DNA from: Magnetovibrio sp.
GTDB lineage: Bacteria > Pseudomonadota > Alphaproteobacteria > Rhodospirillales > Magnetovibrionaceae
Assembly (NCBI GenBank): GCA_026196495.1
Contig: JAPHSY010000008.1
Span: 24,415-88,414, forward strand
Direction of reading: 5' to 3'
DNA length: 64,000 nt
Shown here: positions 37,000 to 46,303 of the stretch, piece by piece
Layout of the letters: each line of letters opens with the position of its first letter
Numbering within the stretch: position 1 is the first letter of the stretch
The notes under the pieces: generated by a model
Told to the model about the DNA's origin: nothing
Seen by the model: only the letters and a program-made list of their open reading frames with translations
Databases searched by the model: none
Made by a program: the position numbers and the translations under genes

Positions 37000-37731
37000 A
37001 TGGATTTATCGCATTACCACCCTTCAAGACGTCGCTTTATCCGCTCACTTTTGGTGGCGGCGGGCTTTGCGCCTGCCATGATGGCTTTGGTGCGCCAAAC
37101 TGGGGCTGAGGGGCATATGCCTGTGAAACCCGGTGTCCAGGCGCTCAGCGGCGATGTGCGGCTAAATGGCAAGCCAGCCCACATGGGGCAAGAAGTCTTC
37201 CCCGGCGATGTTTGTGCAACCGGAAATGATGGTTCGTGCACCATCGTGATTGGGGAACATGTCTATCTATTGCGTGAAGATGCGGTGGTCGAGTTTTATG
37301 CTGAAGACTTCGAAGAAGGCGTGAACGGCTCCATCTCAGGCAAGATTCGCTTGTTTGCGGGGGCCATGCTTTCAGTCTTTGCCCCCACGCAAACACAAAT
37401 TGTCACCCCCATGGCGACCATCGGTATTCGTGGAACGGCATGTTATGTGGATGTGCAAAGGGGCAGGACGTATGCTTGTGTTTGTTATGGTGGGGCAGAG
37501 CTGAAAAGTACTCAAACTGGCGCATTGTTAGAAACGGTTCAGACCCAGCATCACGATAGTCCCCGCTATATCTATGAAGCCGATGCGGCACGCCAAATTG
37601 AGCATGCCCCTGTCGTTAACCACAGCGACGCAGAGCTCCGCATGTTGGAGGCACTGGTCGGGCGCGTTCCAGAATTTGACCAGCCAGGTGCCAAGCCATA
37701 CGATGAACAATATAAGACAATTCAACCGTAG
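37000..37731 (+). CDS. FecR-domain protein with Tat-like signal
   Basis: 243 residues from ATG 37000; a TTG 39 nt upstream in frame sits next to the rpmB terminator and is less likely. The N-terminus reads SRRRFIR (residues 9-15) before a hydrophobic stretch, a twin-arginine pattern. Residues ~45-175 form a FecR beta-domain ([25 protein letters not shown] ... [13 protein letters not shown]). FecR proteins usually pass signals to ECF sigma factors, but no sigma or TonB receptor gene is here. Many stand-alone FecR domain proteins have no known role. htpX follows. Confidence 0.87.
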   Translation: MDLSHYHPSRRRFIRSLLVAAGFAPAMMALVRQTGAEGHMPVKPGVQALSGDVRLNGKPAHMGQEVFPGDVCATGNDGSCTIVIGEHVYLLREDAVVEFYAEDFEEGVNGSISGKIRLFAGAMLSVFAPTQTQIVTPMATIGIRGTACYVDVQRGRTYACVCYGGAELKSTQTGALLETVQTQHHDSPRYIYEADAARQIEHAPVVNHSDAELRMLEALVGRVPEFDQPGAKPYDEQYKTIQP

Positions 37732-37802
37732 GATTGACGATTGAATGTCGCGGGCTTATCTCATTCTCGTTATACAAATTTGAACAAGGAGTAGGGCTCA
37801 CT

Positions 37803-38837
37803 ATGGGCTACATGCGTACGGCTGCGTTACTGGCGGCAATGACGGCATTGTTTATGGGCGTAGGCTATATGTTAGGGGCTGAAGGCGGTCTGGTGATTGC
37901 CTTGATGATGGCCTTGGCGATGAACGGTTTTGCTTATTGGTCATCTGATAAAATGGTGCTGCGTATGTACGGCGCGCGCCAAGTTAGCCGATCTGAACAG
38001 CCTGAATTCTACGATATGGTCGCAGCGCTTGCGGGGCAAGCCAACCTGCCGATGCCTAAGGTTTATATCATTGATGAAGACCAGCCCAATGCTTTTGCCA
38101 CGGGGCGCAATCCGGAAAATGCCGCTGTTGCGGCGACCACAGGTTTGCTGCGTATACTCAATACCAATGAAGTTGCAGGTGTCATGGCCCATGAACTGGC
38201 GCATGTGAAAAATCGTGACACCTTGGTCATGACCATCACCGCGACCATCGCCGGTGCATTGTCAATGTTGGCGAACTTTGCACTGTTTTTTGGCGGTAGC
38301 AGTGGTGGCCGCAACAATCCCTTAGGCATTGTCGGTGTGATCTTGGTGGCCATATTGGCACCCATGGCAGCCATGTTGGTACAGATGGCCATATCGCGCA
38401 CGCGCGAGTACGAAGCCGATCGTATCGGTGCCGAAATATGCGGCCAACCTATGTGGTTGGCGTCTGCCTTGGACAAGTTGGAACAAGGTGCAAAGCGTAT
38501 TGATAACGTTCGGGCCGAGGATAACCCGGCCACAGCGCACATGTTCATTGTGAACCCACTTCATGCCAAGTCTATGGATAGCTTGTTTTCCACACACCCT
38601 AATATGAAAAACCGTATTGAAAGATTGCAAAAAATGGCAGGGAGAATGACATCTTCTTCGCATTCTCAATCTCAGGCCCAACCTCAGGCCCAAACCCGTC
38701 CGCAAGCGCAACAACCTCGCTCTGAAACACAATCAACGGAGCAATCAGGCCCGGTCAAACGTTCCCGGCGGACCAGTTCCGTTCCCAATACGCGTGGGTC
38801 CAATGATGATGTCCGTTCGGGGCCTTGGGGGCGCTAG
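37803..38837 (+). CDS. htpX: Zinc metalloprotease HtpX
   Basis: 344 residues from ATG 37803, the family start ([19 protein letters not shown]), with AAGGAG ~11 nt upstream; the frame extends 69 nt further without need. Four membrane segments are visible, and the catalytic HELAH is at 130-134, with a third zinc ligand in [10 protein letters not shown]. It degrades damaged membrane proteins. After residue ~285 there is a Gln/Ser/Pro-rich tail with repeated QPQAQ-type units that exceeds the usual ~290-residue length. Confidence 0.95.
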   Translation: MGYMRTAALLAAMTALFMGVGYMLGAEGGLVIALMMALAMNGFAYWSSDKMVLRMYGARQVSRSEQPEFYDMVAALAGQANLPMPKVYIIDEDQPNAFATGRNPENAAVAATTGLLRILNTNEVAGVMAHELAHVKNRDTLVMTITATIAGALSMLANFALFFGGSSGGRNNPLGIVGVILVAILAPMAAMLVQMAISRTREYEADRIGAEICGQPMWLASALDKLEQGAKRIDNVRAEDNPATAHMFIVNPLHAKSMDSLFSTHPNMKNRIERLQKMAGRMTSSSHSQSQAQPQAQTRPQAQQPRSETQSTEQSGPVKRSRRTSSVPNTRGSNDDVRSGPWGR

Positions 38838-38853
38838 GTTCAGTCGGATGTTG

Positions 38854-39663
38854 TCAGTGAGTATTTGAGGCACCTTGAAGTTTTTCGAACAAGTTGACAT
38901 GCAGAAATGCGCTGTAAGGATTTAGGGCGTTCTCAAATTCAGGACTTTTCCTGACCAAGCGTAGATTCTTTGAAATCTCAGAAATTTGGGTGGTGAATTT
39001 TGATTTTTTTGATATGGCCAAGTACACAGGTGCCTTGCCAAGAGGAAAGTCTAAGGTCTTAATTTTGTTCAATACACCACTTTCGCCAGCGGCCCAGAGC
39101 AGCATCAGTTCGGGACCGATTGCGATATCCAAACGATTGTGAGCAACGCTCAACGCCAGTTGACGGAAGGTGCTTCGTTGTTCGAGAACAAACGCTTTGG
39201 ATTGTGCGGCTTCATCAAACTCAGGTGTAACTCTGGCATTTCGAATACGACCAACGTATTTCCCATTTAGGTCGGAGATTTTCTCAATTGAAAGGGGGCT
39301 ATGCGCATTCTTAATCATAACCATTGTGAGATTGGCTATGGGTTCTTCGGGGTAGTGTAAAAACACCTCGCGATCAGGAGATTTTAAGGTTGGAATGACA
39401 GCATCAATCGTTCCCGTTTTGGCATTGTGAAAGGATCGTGGCCAATTGCTGATTTCAAATTTTGCTTGAATGCCCATTTGGGACAGAGCTTGCCTGATTT
39501 TGATGATAAGAATTCCGGTCGCATGACCGTCATCATCGACAAATATATAAGGTGGCGCAGATAACCCGCCAATGACCATTGTTTTTTGGGAATGGGGGCC
39601 CTCAGCACATACAGCAGAGGTGTAAATCGTTACAATTAAAAACAGAAAGACATGTAGCTTCAT
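38854..39663 (-). CDS. Periplasmic solute-binding protein, family 3 type
   Basis: 269 residues from ATG 39663 (MKLHVFLFLIV), with AGGAGAAGAGAG upstream; the 27-nt longer start is unlikely. A signal peptide ends at VCA-E (residue 20). The body has the two-lobe pattern of SBP_bac_3 proteins (PPYIFVDDDGHATGI, then LAVGSS-like lobes). No ABC permease or ATPase is nearby, so it may be an orphan binding protein or part of a sensory system. The ligand is probably an amino acid-like or small organic acid. Confidence 0.8.
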   Translation of the reverse strand: MKLHVFLFLIVTIYTSAVCAEGPHSQKTMVIGGLSAPPYIFVDDDGHATGILIIKIRQALSQMGIQAKFEISNWPRSFHNAKTGTIDAVIPTLKSPDREVFLHYPEEPIANLTMVMIKNAHSPLSIEKISDLNGKYVGRIRNARVTPEFDEAAQSKAFVLEQRSTFRQLALSVAHNRLDIAIGPELMLLWAAGESGVLNKIKTLDFPLGKAPVYLAISKKSKFTTQISEISKNLRLVRKSPEFENALNPYSAFLHVNLFEKLQGASNTH

Positions 39664-39774
39664 TATGCTCTCTTCTCCTGTATGCAACAATTAATTGTTT
39701 ATGCATCATGAATTATACGAAATAATTGTATTTTTCACCAGCCCTGTGAGAGATAACGTCTATACTTTAAGTCA

Positions 39775-39813
39775 ATGAAAAAGGGGCCTGCACTTGTCAG
39801 TGCAGGCCCCTTT
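39775..39813 (-). terminator. Rho-independent terminator of the PCuAC gene
   Basis: A 14-bp perfect stem (AAAGGGGCCTGCAC / GTGCAGGCCCCTTT, 39780-39813) with 6-nt loop is followed on the minus strand by TTTTT. It lies 26 nt beyond the copper chaperone stop. Confidence 0.9.
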
Positions 39814-39838
39814 ACGCTAATGCGGATTTGTTAGCAGA

Positions 39839-40375
39839 TTATTTTTTCATGCCACCCATTTTTTGGTCCGTAGCTTTCATATCGCCGTGGTTCATATTCA
39901 TATTGCTGTGATCCATGCTTTTCATCGCGCCCATGGCTTTGGGGGATTTGACATGTACATTGATGGTTTGTTCGCCCGCATTTTTGAAAACCATTGTAAT
40001 GGGGAACATGCTGCCTTCTTTGAACGGCTCATTTAGGCCCATAAACATGACGTGGTAGCTGCCCGGTTTCAATTCTTGGGTTTTGCCAGCGGGCAGCGGG
40101 ATGCCGCCTTTGACTTCGCGCATTTTCATCACGCCACCTTCCATCAGGTGGGTGTGAAGTTCAACTTTCTTGGAAACATTCGCTTTCACTGCCACCAGGG
40201 TGTCGTCCATGCCTGTGCTGTTTTGGATTTGCATGAATGCTGCACCAGCTTTGGCCATCCCGGCTGACCCACGTGCCCATGGGCCGGATACGGTGATATC
40301 GCCAGCCAAGGCGGAACTGACGATGGCGGTGGTGGCAATAACAGTGGTGGTGATAAATGTTTTGATGGAATTCAT
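39839..40375 (-). CDS. Copper chaperone PCuAC with Met/His-rich tail
   Basis: 178 residues from ATG 40375; 105 nt of extra upstream frame is not used because the signal peptide (cleaved near SALA-G, residue 24) begins here. The PCuAC fold carries the Cu(I) ligands: His74/His76, Met85, His108 and Met110. After residue ~148 a tail rich in Met and His (MKSMDHSNMNMNHGDM) adds a likely second Cu(I)/Cu(II) site, as in the extended PmoF/PCuAC group. It would deliver copper in the periplasm to the CuA site of cytochrome oxidase. A DUF2946 gene is upstream. Confidence 0.92.
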   Translation of the reverse strand: MNSIKTFITTTVIATTAIVSSALAGDITVSGPWARGSAGMAKAGAAFMQIQNSTGMDDTLVAVKANVSKKVELHTHLMEGGVMKMREVKGGIPLPAGKTQELKPGSYHVMFMGLNEPFKEGSMFPITMVFKNAGEQTINVHVKSPKAMGAMKSMDHSNMNMNHGDMKATDQKMGGMKK

Positions 40376-40477
40376 AATTCGTTTTCCTTGTATAGAGGCG
40401 CATTGCGCGCTGTCACAAACACTCCGCACGATGTCACGTGGCGCGGTCAGTGTTCGTTGAATTTGATGGTAATGACA

Positions 40478-40515
40478 CACACCCTGGCCGGCGTCCTAAT
40501 TCCGGCCGGGGTGTG
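40478..40515. repeat. 14-bp GC-rich hairpin between PCuAC and DUF2946 genes
   Basis: Arms CACACCCTGGCCGG and CCGGCCGGGGTGTG pair with one G-T wobble around a 10-nt loop. There is no T-run on either strand, so it may be a processing, pausing or attenuation element in the copper operon rather than a plain terminator. Confidence 0.5.
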
Positions 40516-40540
40516 GTCTTTAGGGAATTTAGAAGAGGGA

Positions 40541-41029
40541 TTAAGCCAGCGGCGGCGCGCGGGCAAGGCCGGGCGCGGCAGTCCAAAGTGGTATCCGCGT
40601 ATCGCTCTCAGCAGGTGCTACAACCTTCCGAGGGAGGTCCAGGAAGGTAGTTTTCACCTGGGGCGTGGGCGGAACCGGACCTTGGATGCTGGTCTGGATT
40701 TGGCAGACCGGACAGTCCCAGGGAGCAACGGCGGTGGGTACCTTGTCCAGAGGTAGTCCATCAATGTTGGCCTGAGAGCCTGCACCGTAAGCCGTGCATA
40801 TCGTTAAATAGAAACTGGGAAGCGTTTGCCCATTGCGGGCACCGTCTTCACCGGGAAGGGGAACAGCCGCGCTGAGCGGGATCATCGCCTGCAAGAACAT
40901 GGCAAACAAAGCCACCTGTGCAGCGCCGCGATGGGTAACCATCAGGCTTCTGCAGAAACGGCGTGTTGCATGTTGAATGCGCGATAAGATCAAAATCGTC
41001 CCCGTATTCTTTGTATGGTGAATACTCAC
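40541..41029 (-). CDS. DUF2946-type protein, copper-associated
   Basis: 162 residues by GTG 41029; ATG 40942 (MVTHRGAAQVALFAMF) is an equally plausible start, directly before the membrane segment (~35-55). ICTAYG and the CPVC pair near residue 107 match the DUF2946 pattern (CTxxG ... CPxC). Family members often stand beside copper chaperones and cupric uptake genes, as here. A role in copper handling at the membrane is inferred, not shown. The low-complexity C-terminus is Pro-rich. Confidence 0.7.
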   Translation of the reverse strand: MSIHHTKNTGTILILSRIQHATRRFCRSLMVTHRGAAQVALFAMFLQAMIPLSAAVPLPGEDGARNGQTLPSFYLTICTAYGAGSQANIDGLPLDKVPTAVAPWDCPVCQIQTSIQGPVPPTPQVKTTFLDLPRKVVAPAESDTRIPLWTAAPGLARAPPLA

Positions 41030-41076
41030 CTCACAATAAGGCTAATTTTAGGCATAACTGAAAAAGAGGCAAGAAC

Positions 41077-42954
41077 TTATGCCAAGCGCCGCCGGGGGGC
41101 GGCCTTAGCCCGGTTGGCTTTGCTGTCTTCGTCGAATAGATCAGCCAGTTCTGTCATAATGGTGCCGCCTAAGTCTTCGGCGTCCAGCAATGTAACTGCG
41201 CGTTGATAATAACGTGTCACATCGTGACCGATGCCAATGGCCAGCAGTTCTACTGATGATTTGTTCTCAATCCATTCGATGGTTTCGCGCAGGTGCTTTT
41301 CCAGATAGTTCCCGGCGTTGACGCTCAAAGTGGCATCGTCCACAGGGGCACCATCGGAAATAACCATCATGATTCGGCGTTGTTCTGGGCGGGCCAGCAA
41401 GCGGTTGTGAGCCCACATTAAGGCTTCACCATCGATATTTTCTTTCAGGATGCCTTCTTTGAGCATCAGGCCCAAATTTCGCCGTGCGCGCCGCCAAGGT
41501 GCGTCCGCCCCTTTGTAAACAATGTGACGCAAATCATTTAGGCGACCAGGTTTTTCAGGCTTATTTTGCTCAACCCAGAGCTCACGTGATTTTCCGCCTT
41601 TCCAGGCTCGGGTGGTGAACCCCAATATTTCGACTTTAACTCCACAGCGTTCCAAAGTGCGTGCCATTATGTCTGCACTGGTGGCGGCAATGGTGATTGG
41701 GCGTCCGCGCATTGAGCCGGAATTGTCGATCAACAATGACACGACAGTGTCTCGGAAATCGGCTTCTTTTTCCTCTTTAAACGAAAGTGGTGCGTATGGG
41801 TCGATGACCACGCGCGACAGTCGTGCGACGTCCAACAGGCCTTCTTCCAAATCAAATTCCCATGACCGGGTTTGCTTTGCGAGCAAGCGGCGCTGTAGGC
41901 GGTTGGCAAGCTTGCTTACCACGCCCTGGAGCTTATCCAACTGACGGTCCAGTTGATCACGTAGACGTGTTAGCTCGTTTAAGTCACTGAGGTCTTCGGC
42001 GGCTATGACCTCGTCATACTGGGTGGAAAAGGCACGGTAAGGTATATTTGCGCCAAAATCATTTTGCGGCCACGTGTCATCATATTCGCTGGGACCTGAT
42101 GGTGTTTCGCTGCCGGCAACCATATCACCATCATCACCACCACCTTCCAAACCATCAGGGACAGGTGAGGCCATGCTGTCAGAGCCAACAGTCCCGGTAG
42201 CATCTTGATCATCTTCACCCTGAGGCTGTTGCTGGTCGTCTTCCCCCATTTCTTGTTGGTCGTCTTGGGATTGTGCGTCTTGGTCACTGTCGGGTTGTTG
42301 TTCAGGTTCGCTGGGCATTTTATGCATCAGCTCCAACGCCTGCATCAACAGTCCCGCTTGATGGGCAAACTTAGCTTGGTCATCTAGGTTGGCCGCAAGC
42401 TTATCCAGATGTCCTGGTGCTTTTTCATCCAGCCAGGGCTTCCATTGTTGCGCCAAGGTTCTTGCTGCTGCGGGGATTTCTTCACCGCAGAACCGTTGAC
42501 GTGCCAAAAGAGTTATGGCGTCTGCCAGTTGTTCGGCGTCTCGTTCCACCACGTCGCCGTAACCCAGCGCATTATGACGGTGCCAGATACTTAAGTTGGT
42601 GGCTGCGCCTGGAAAGTCTTGGATGCCGACGGCTTCAACGCGGGACTGTTCCAAGGCGTTGAATACTTTGCGTGCGTCTTCACCCGGTGGGCTCAATTTG
42701 TTGTGCAATGCTTTGTCATGGTAATGCAGACGCATTGCCAGTGCATCGGATTGGCCACGCAAGCGCTTGATATCGGAAGATTTCAGTTGAGCCTCGACTT
42801 CTGGCTCGGGCAGGGTTGCGGTATCTGAACTGTGAGACGGGCCCGCTTGACCGCGCACGAATTGCACCAGCATATTGCGCCGTTGGCTCATGGCCTTCAG
42901 CGTTGATGCGGTGGCGCGTTTCAGTGTTTCGTGGCGCGGTTCAGCCTTGGACAT
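41077..42954 (-). CDS. cobT: Cobaltochelatase subunit CobT
   Basis: 625 residues, the CobT size. An N-terminal helical region is followed by an acidic Gln/Asp-rich linker (~215-292) and a von Willebrand A domain with MIDAS motif DNSGS (410-414). With CobS it forms the AAA+-VWA partner that drives CobN to insert Co2+ into hydrogenobyrinic acid diamide in aerobic cobalamin synthesis. It is 16 nt downstream of cobS on the same strand. The VWA part resembles BchD of Mg-chelatase, but the length and partner favour CobT. Confidence 0.95.
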   Translation of the reverse strand: MSKAEPRHETLKRATASTLKAMSQRRNMLVQFVRGQAGPSHSSDTATLPEPEVEAQLKSSDIKRLRGQSDALAMRLHYHDKALHNKLSPPGEDARKVFNALEQSRVEAVGIQDFPGAATNLSIWHRHNALGYGDVVERDAEQLADAITLLARQRFCGEEIPAAARTLAQQWKPWLDEKAPGHLDKLAANLDDQAKFAHQAGLLMQALELMHKMPSEPEQQPDSDQDAQSQDDQQEMGEDDQQQPQGEDDQDATGTVGSDSMASPVPDGLEGGGDDGDMVAGSETPSGPSEYDDTWPQNDFGANIPYRAFSTQYDEVIAAEDLSDLNELTRLRDQLDRQLDKLQGVVSKLANRLQRRLLAKQTRSWEFDLEEGLLDVARLSRVVIDPYAPLSFKEEKEADFRDTVVSLLIDNSGSMRGRPITIAATSADIMARTLERCGVKVEILGFTTRAWKGGKSRELWVEQNKPEKPGRLNDLRHIVYKGADAPWRRARRNLGLMLKEGILKENIDGEALMWAHNRLLARPEQRRIMMVISDGAPVDDATLSVNAGNYLEKHLRETIEWIENKSSVELLAIGIGHDVTRYYQRAVTLLDAEDLGGTIMTELADLFDEDSKANRAKAAPRRRLA

Positions 42955-42970
42955 CAGGCGTCCTTTGGTT

Positions 42971-43966
42971 TTAAACGGGTGATCCGGATTTCAGCAGAGA
43001 TTCGGGAAGCTCCTCATCAAAGCAGCGCTGGTAGTATTCGGCTACGATAGGGCGTTCCAGCTCATCACATTTGTTGAGAAAACTCATACGGAATGCTGTA
43101 CCGACGTTGCCAAAGATTTGTGCATTTTCGGCCCAGGTGAGCACTGTGCGCGGGCTCATGACGGTAGAGATATCACCGCTGATGAAACCTTCGCGGGTCA
43201 AATCAGCAACCCGCACCATGGCTGAAACCGTGCGCTTGCCTTCGTCGGATTGATAAGCCCCGACTTTGGCCATTATGATCTGAGTCTCATCGTCATGAGG
43301 TAGATAATTCAATGTCGCAACAATGTTCCAGCGATCCATTTGACCCTGGTTGATTTGTTGTGTTCCGTGATACAGCCCCGTGGTGTCGCCCAAGCCAATG
43401 GTGTTGGTGGTTGAAAACAAACGAAAATTTGGATGTGGGTGGATGACGCGACTTTGATCCAGCAAGGTTAATTTGCCTTCGACTTCCAGGACACGCTGAA
43501 TCACAAACATGACGTCGGGGCGACCGGCGTCGTATTCGTCAAACACCACCGCAACAGGGTGCTGGAGCGCCCATGGCAAAATGCCTTCACGAAATTCGGT
43601 GATTTGCTTGCCGTCTTTTAAGACAATGGCGTCTTTGCCAACCAAATCAATCCGTGACACGTGGCTGTCCAAGTTGACGCGGATCAGTGGCCAATTGAGC
43701 CGTGCAGCCACCTGTTCGATGTGGGTGGATTTGCCAGTGCCGTGATAGCCCTGAATCATGACCCGTCGGTTGTGTTTAAAGCCAGCCAAAATCGCCAGTG
43801 TTGTGTCGAAATCGAACTGATAATTTTCATCAATAGCAGGAACGTGTTCTTCGCCTTCTGAAAAGGCGGGGACGTCCATATCAATATCGAGACCAAAGGT
43901 CTGGCGTACATCGACGGAGATGTCAGGTGCATCCAAAGGAAAAGTGGCGGGGGCAGTATCGGGCAT
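42971..43966 (-). CDS. cobS: Cobaltochelatase subunit CobS
   Basis: 331 residues, a MoxR-like AAA+ ATPase: Walker [10 protein letters not shown] (73-81), Walker B around [11 protein letters not shown], sensor 1 at [11 protein letters not shown]. It powers the CobNST cobaltochelatase with CobT, whose gene follows. CobN is not in the window. A J-domain gene lies upstream on the same strand. Confidence 0.95.
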   Translation of the reverse strand: MPDTAPATFPLDAPDISVDVRQTFGLDIDMDVPAFSEGEEHVPAIDENYQFDFDTTLAILAGFKHNRRVMIQGYHGTGKSTHIEQVAARLNWPLIRVNLDSHVSRIDLVGKDAIVLKDGKQITEFREGILPWALQHPVAVVFDEYDAGRPDVMFVIQRVLEVEGKLTLLDQSRVIHPHPNFRLFSTTNTIGLGDTTGLYHGTQQINQGQMDRWNIVATLNYLPHDDETQIIMAKVGAYQSDEGKRTVSAMVRVADLTREGFISGDISTVMSPRTVLTWAENAQIFGNVGTAFRMSFLNKCDELERPIVAEYYQRCFDEELPESLLKSGSPV

Positions 43967-44033
43967 AATGTTTTCCGGTTGATGATAGGGGGTAAGCCAT
44001 TACAGCGTATTTTAGAAAGGGAGTATATACGAC

Positions 44034-44636
44034 TTAGGTGCCTAGGTGTTGCATGATTGTTTGATACGCTTGAGCAATTTCCTTAAATTGTTCTTCTGCT
44101 GTTTTTGAGCCACCGTTTGCATCGGGGTGGAACTTTTTGACCAACTGCTTATAGCGTGCCTTGACGGTATCTGCAGAAATTGGGGGGTTGAGGTCCAACA
44201 GGGCATAAGCTTTAGCTTCAGGCGTTTCTGGATGAAATATGCGGTTATGGGTGCGGGTTCCGGTATCATCCGAGGCATCGTTGAAAAATCCGAAATCATC
44301 ACGAACTTTTGCGCCGGACGCAAAGGCACGGGCTTTTTCTTCGTCAGCCTTAGACCCTAGCTCCCATGTTGGGCGTTGCCAAACCGTGTCGTTTTTGATG
44401 ACCGCTTCGACTTCGTCGTCGGTGAGGCCTTCAAAATAATTCCAAGCTTTATTGTGCTCACGGATATGGTCTGTGCAATACCACACATGGCTGCCCATTT
44501 CTCGTGGTGAGCGGTGGGTGCGAAATTCCCCTTTTTCAATACAGCCGTTCCAATCACAGACACGATGCTTGGGTTTGCGTTTGGTGCTGAAGTTAAATGG
44601 GGTCTCTAACCCGGTTTTTCGTGTTTGGCGTGCCAT
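44034..44636 (-). CDS. J-domain protein with N-terminal Cys/His cluster
   Basis: 200 residues from ATG 44636; 96 nt of upstream frame is Pro-rich and unlike the family. The C-terminal J domain (~145-200) has HPD at 170-172, so it can stimulate a DnaK-type ATPase. The N-terminal part has CDWNGC (27-32) and YCTDHIREHN (53-62), which may bind one zinc ion. This short, C-terminal-J type lies beside cobS and BolA in many alphaproteobacteria. Its client is unknown. Confidence 0.9.
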   Translation of the reverse strand: MARQTRKTGLETPFNFSTKRKPKHRVCDWNGCIEKGEFRTHRSPREMGSHVWYCTDHIREHNKAWNYFEGLTDDEVEAVIKNDTVWQRPTWELGSKADEEKARAFASGAKVRDDFGFFNDASDDTGTRTHNRIFHPETPEAKAYALLDLNPPISADTVKARYKQLVKKFHPDANGGSKTAEEQFKEIAQAYQTIMQHLGT

Positions 44637-44760
44637 GGAATAACTATGGGGTCTGGGGGGGATACATGCAAGATGTCGACATTTTGCGGGGCTTGTACTT
44701 GACCTTGTACGGAAATGTTCTACTTCTTTCAAAGAACATTTTTACAGGAAGGATTTCTTT

Positions 44761-45036
44761 ATGCGCGTGCGCAAAGCCATTGAAACCAAATTAACTGATG
44801 CCTTGAACCCTAAGCACTTGGAAGTCATTGATAATAGTGCGCAGCATGCCGGACACGCCGGTGCACGCCCAGAAGGTGAAAGCCATTTTGCAGTGGTTGT
44901 GGTTGCTGACGCATTTGAAGGCCAAAATCGGGTTCAACGTCAACGCATGGTGTATGCGGCCTTGACTGAGGAAATGGCCCATGACATCCATGCATTAGAA
45001 TTAAAAACACTAAGCTCCTCTGAGGCTAACTCCTAA
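44761..45036 (+). CDS. BolA family protein
   Basis: 91 residues with the BolA fold: the LEVIDNSAQHAGHAG loop, ESHFAVVVVADAF, and R-x3-V-Y-A-x-L. BolA-type proteins pair with monothiol glutaredoxins to handle [2Fe-2S] clusters, and the conserved His sites are kept. It is divergent from the J-domain gene. Confidence 0.95.
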   Translation: MRVRKAIETKLTDALNPKHLEVIDNSAQHAGHAGARPEGESHFAVVVVADAFEGQNRVQRQRMVYAALTEEMAHDIHALELKTLSSSEANS

Positions 45037-45083
45037 TATTGTACAATTAATTGCTTAATATTTCAGTGTGTTCTGTTGTCCTC

Positions 45084-45089
45084 TATAAT
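45084..45089 (+). promoter_or_regulatory. Perfect -10 TATAAT upstream of the RHH gene
   Basis: TATAAT matches consensus fully, but the element 17 nt before it (TTTCAG) is a poor -35. A start near 45096 would leave a ~170-nt leader before the RHH gene, an unusually long one for a regulator. Confidence 0.25.
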
Positions 45090-45268
45090 AGCTCTGGGGA
45101 GTGTGGGGTGAAATACCTTTGTATTCAATGGGTTGATCGATAATCTAAGAATACCATTGAAAAGAGCGTTGAAACGTATCAAATTTATGAGTGTTTTAGT
45201 GGAAAACGTACCGTAAGTATGCGCCGTAGAGCGTAGCTGTCGGTAAAATTAAGAGGTGGGGAAGCTTA

Positions 45269-45589
45269 ATGTTAAACAGCCGACTTCAAAGCCGAAATGT
45301 GACGGTTGATGGTCATCGTACCAGCTTGCGTCTTGAACAAGATGTTTGGGAAGCACTGGAAGAAATCTGCGAACGTGAAAACAAATCCGTTCATGAGATG
45401 TGTACCTTGGTCGAGCAGCGCCGCAAAGGTTCTAGCCGTACAGCAGCTGTTCGGGCCTTTATTTTGGGCTACTTCCGTGAGGCTGCTTCAGATGCAGGCC
45501 ATAACAGCGCAGGGCATGGCAAGTTGAGTCAACAGCCCAGCACAGGGTTCGCAACGTCGGATCGGGCGACAACCGAAACATTCGGCTAA
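45269..45589 (+). CDS. Ribbon-helix-helix domain protein
   Basis: 106 residues. The segment TVDGHRTSLRLEQDVWEALEEICERENKSVHEMC fits a ribbon-helix-helix (RHH_4/PF13467-like) DNA-binding motif, in which a beta strand reads DNA as a dimer. The C-terminal third is flexible and Ser/Gly-rich. It could be a small transcription regulator; its targets are unknown. AAGAGG and GGGGAAG precede the ATG. Confidence 0.82.
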   Translation: MLNSRLQSRNVTVDGHRTSLRLEQDVWEALEEICERENKSVHEMCTLVEQRRKGSSRTAAVRAFILGYFREAASDAGHNSAGHGKLSQQPSTGFATSDRATTETFG

Positions 45590-45590
45590 T

Positions 45591-45644
45591 CCATTTATTA
45601 AGTTAAATGGCTTCAGCCTTGAAAGTTAACCTTCAGGGCTGAAG
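45591..45644. terminator. Twin hairpins between convergent RHH and CBS genes
   Basis: A short hairpin (CCATTTA / TAAATGG, 45591-45610) is followed by a 13-bp hairpin (CTTCAGCCTTGAA / TTCAGGGCTGAAG, one wobble, 45611-45644). The latter covers the last bases of the CBS gene. There is no T-run, but its position between convergent genes suggests bidirectional termination. Confidence 0.4.
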
Positions 45645-46072
45645 GCGTCGTCTCGTTCGGCGTCAATCTTTAACCCCAGTTCCTTGACGGCAGCTTCCAA
45701 CAGGTTGCGCATGGATACCATTGCGACCACGGTGTTGTCCTCGGTGACGACGGGTAGATGACGAATATTGCGGTTCAACATCAAATCGATGGCATCGTGG
45801 CAGCTATCATTGGGACGCAGACATTCAGGGTTGCTGGTCATGACGTCACTCAGCAAAGTAGCTTGTGGATTGAGGCCGCAAGCCAATACCCGATGTGTGA
45901 TATCACGCTCACTAATGATGCCGATCAGTTTTTTATTGTTGCCTTCCGTAACTGCAATAGCGGCAATTTTGCGCGAACTCATCAATTGTACGGCGTCGTG
46001 TACAGACTTTGTTTTGCTTAGGGCCACGATGTCTTGGTGATTGACAACATCTGGAATAATGCGCCGTTGCAT
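45626..46072 (-). CDS. Two-CBS-domain protein
   Basis: 148 residues from ATG 46072; an ATG 42 nt earlier has no ribosome site. It consists of two CBS motifs (~12-66 and ~77-130) and nothing else, each with the GIISERDITHRV/VAMVSMRNLL hinge. Such proteins bind adenine nucleotides and regulate partners or sense energy state. It converges with the RHH gene. Confidence 0.92.
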   Translation of the reverse strand: MQRRIIPDVVNHQDIVALSKTKSVHDAVQLMSSRKIAAIAVTEGNNKKLIGIISERDITHRVLACGLNPQATLLSDVMTSNPECLRPNDSCHDAIDLMLNRNIRHLPVVTEDNTVVAMVSMRNLLEAAVKELGLKIDAERDDAFSPEG

Positions 46073-46303
46073 GGTCTTGGTGTTCCTTACGTGAGTGTAA
46101 TCAAAGGTGAACATATGTGTTCATATGGCTGCAGTGGGCGTGGTTGCCTATGAGCACAATTTTCATGAATTGATACATTATAAGTATTGGGATGTCAGTT
46201 TAAGTCACCCAATGTTTGAACAAGATCACAAAAATGATCCTCACTAAAATTGTGATGTACAACTATAGGGCAAAATTAGACAAGAAGCGTTGGCAAAACC
46301 GTT

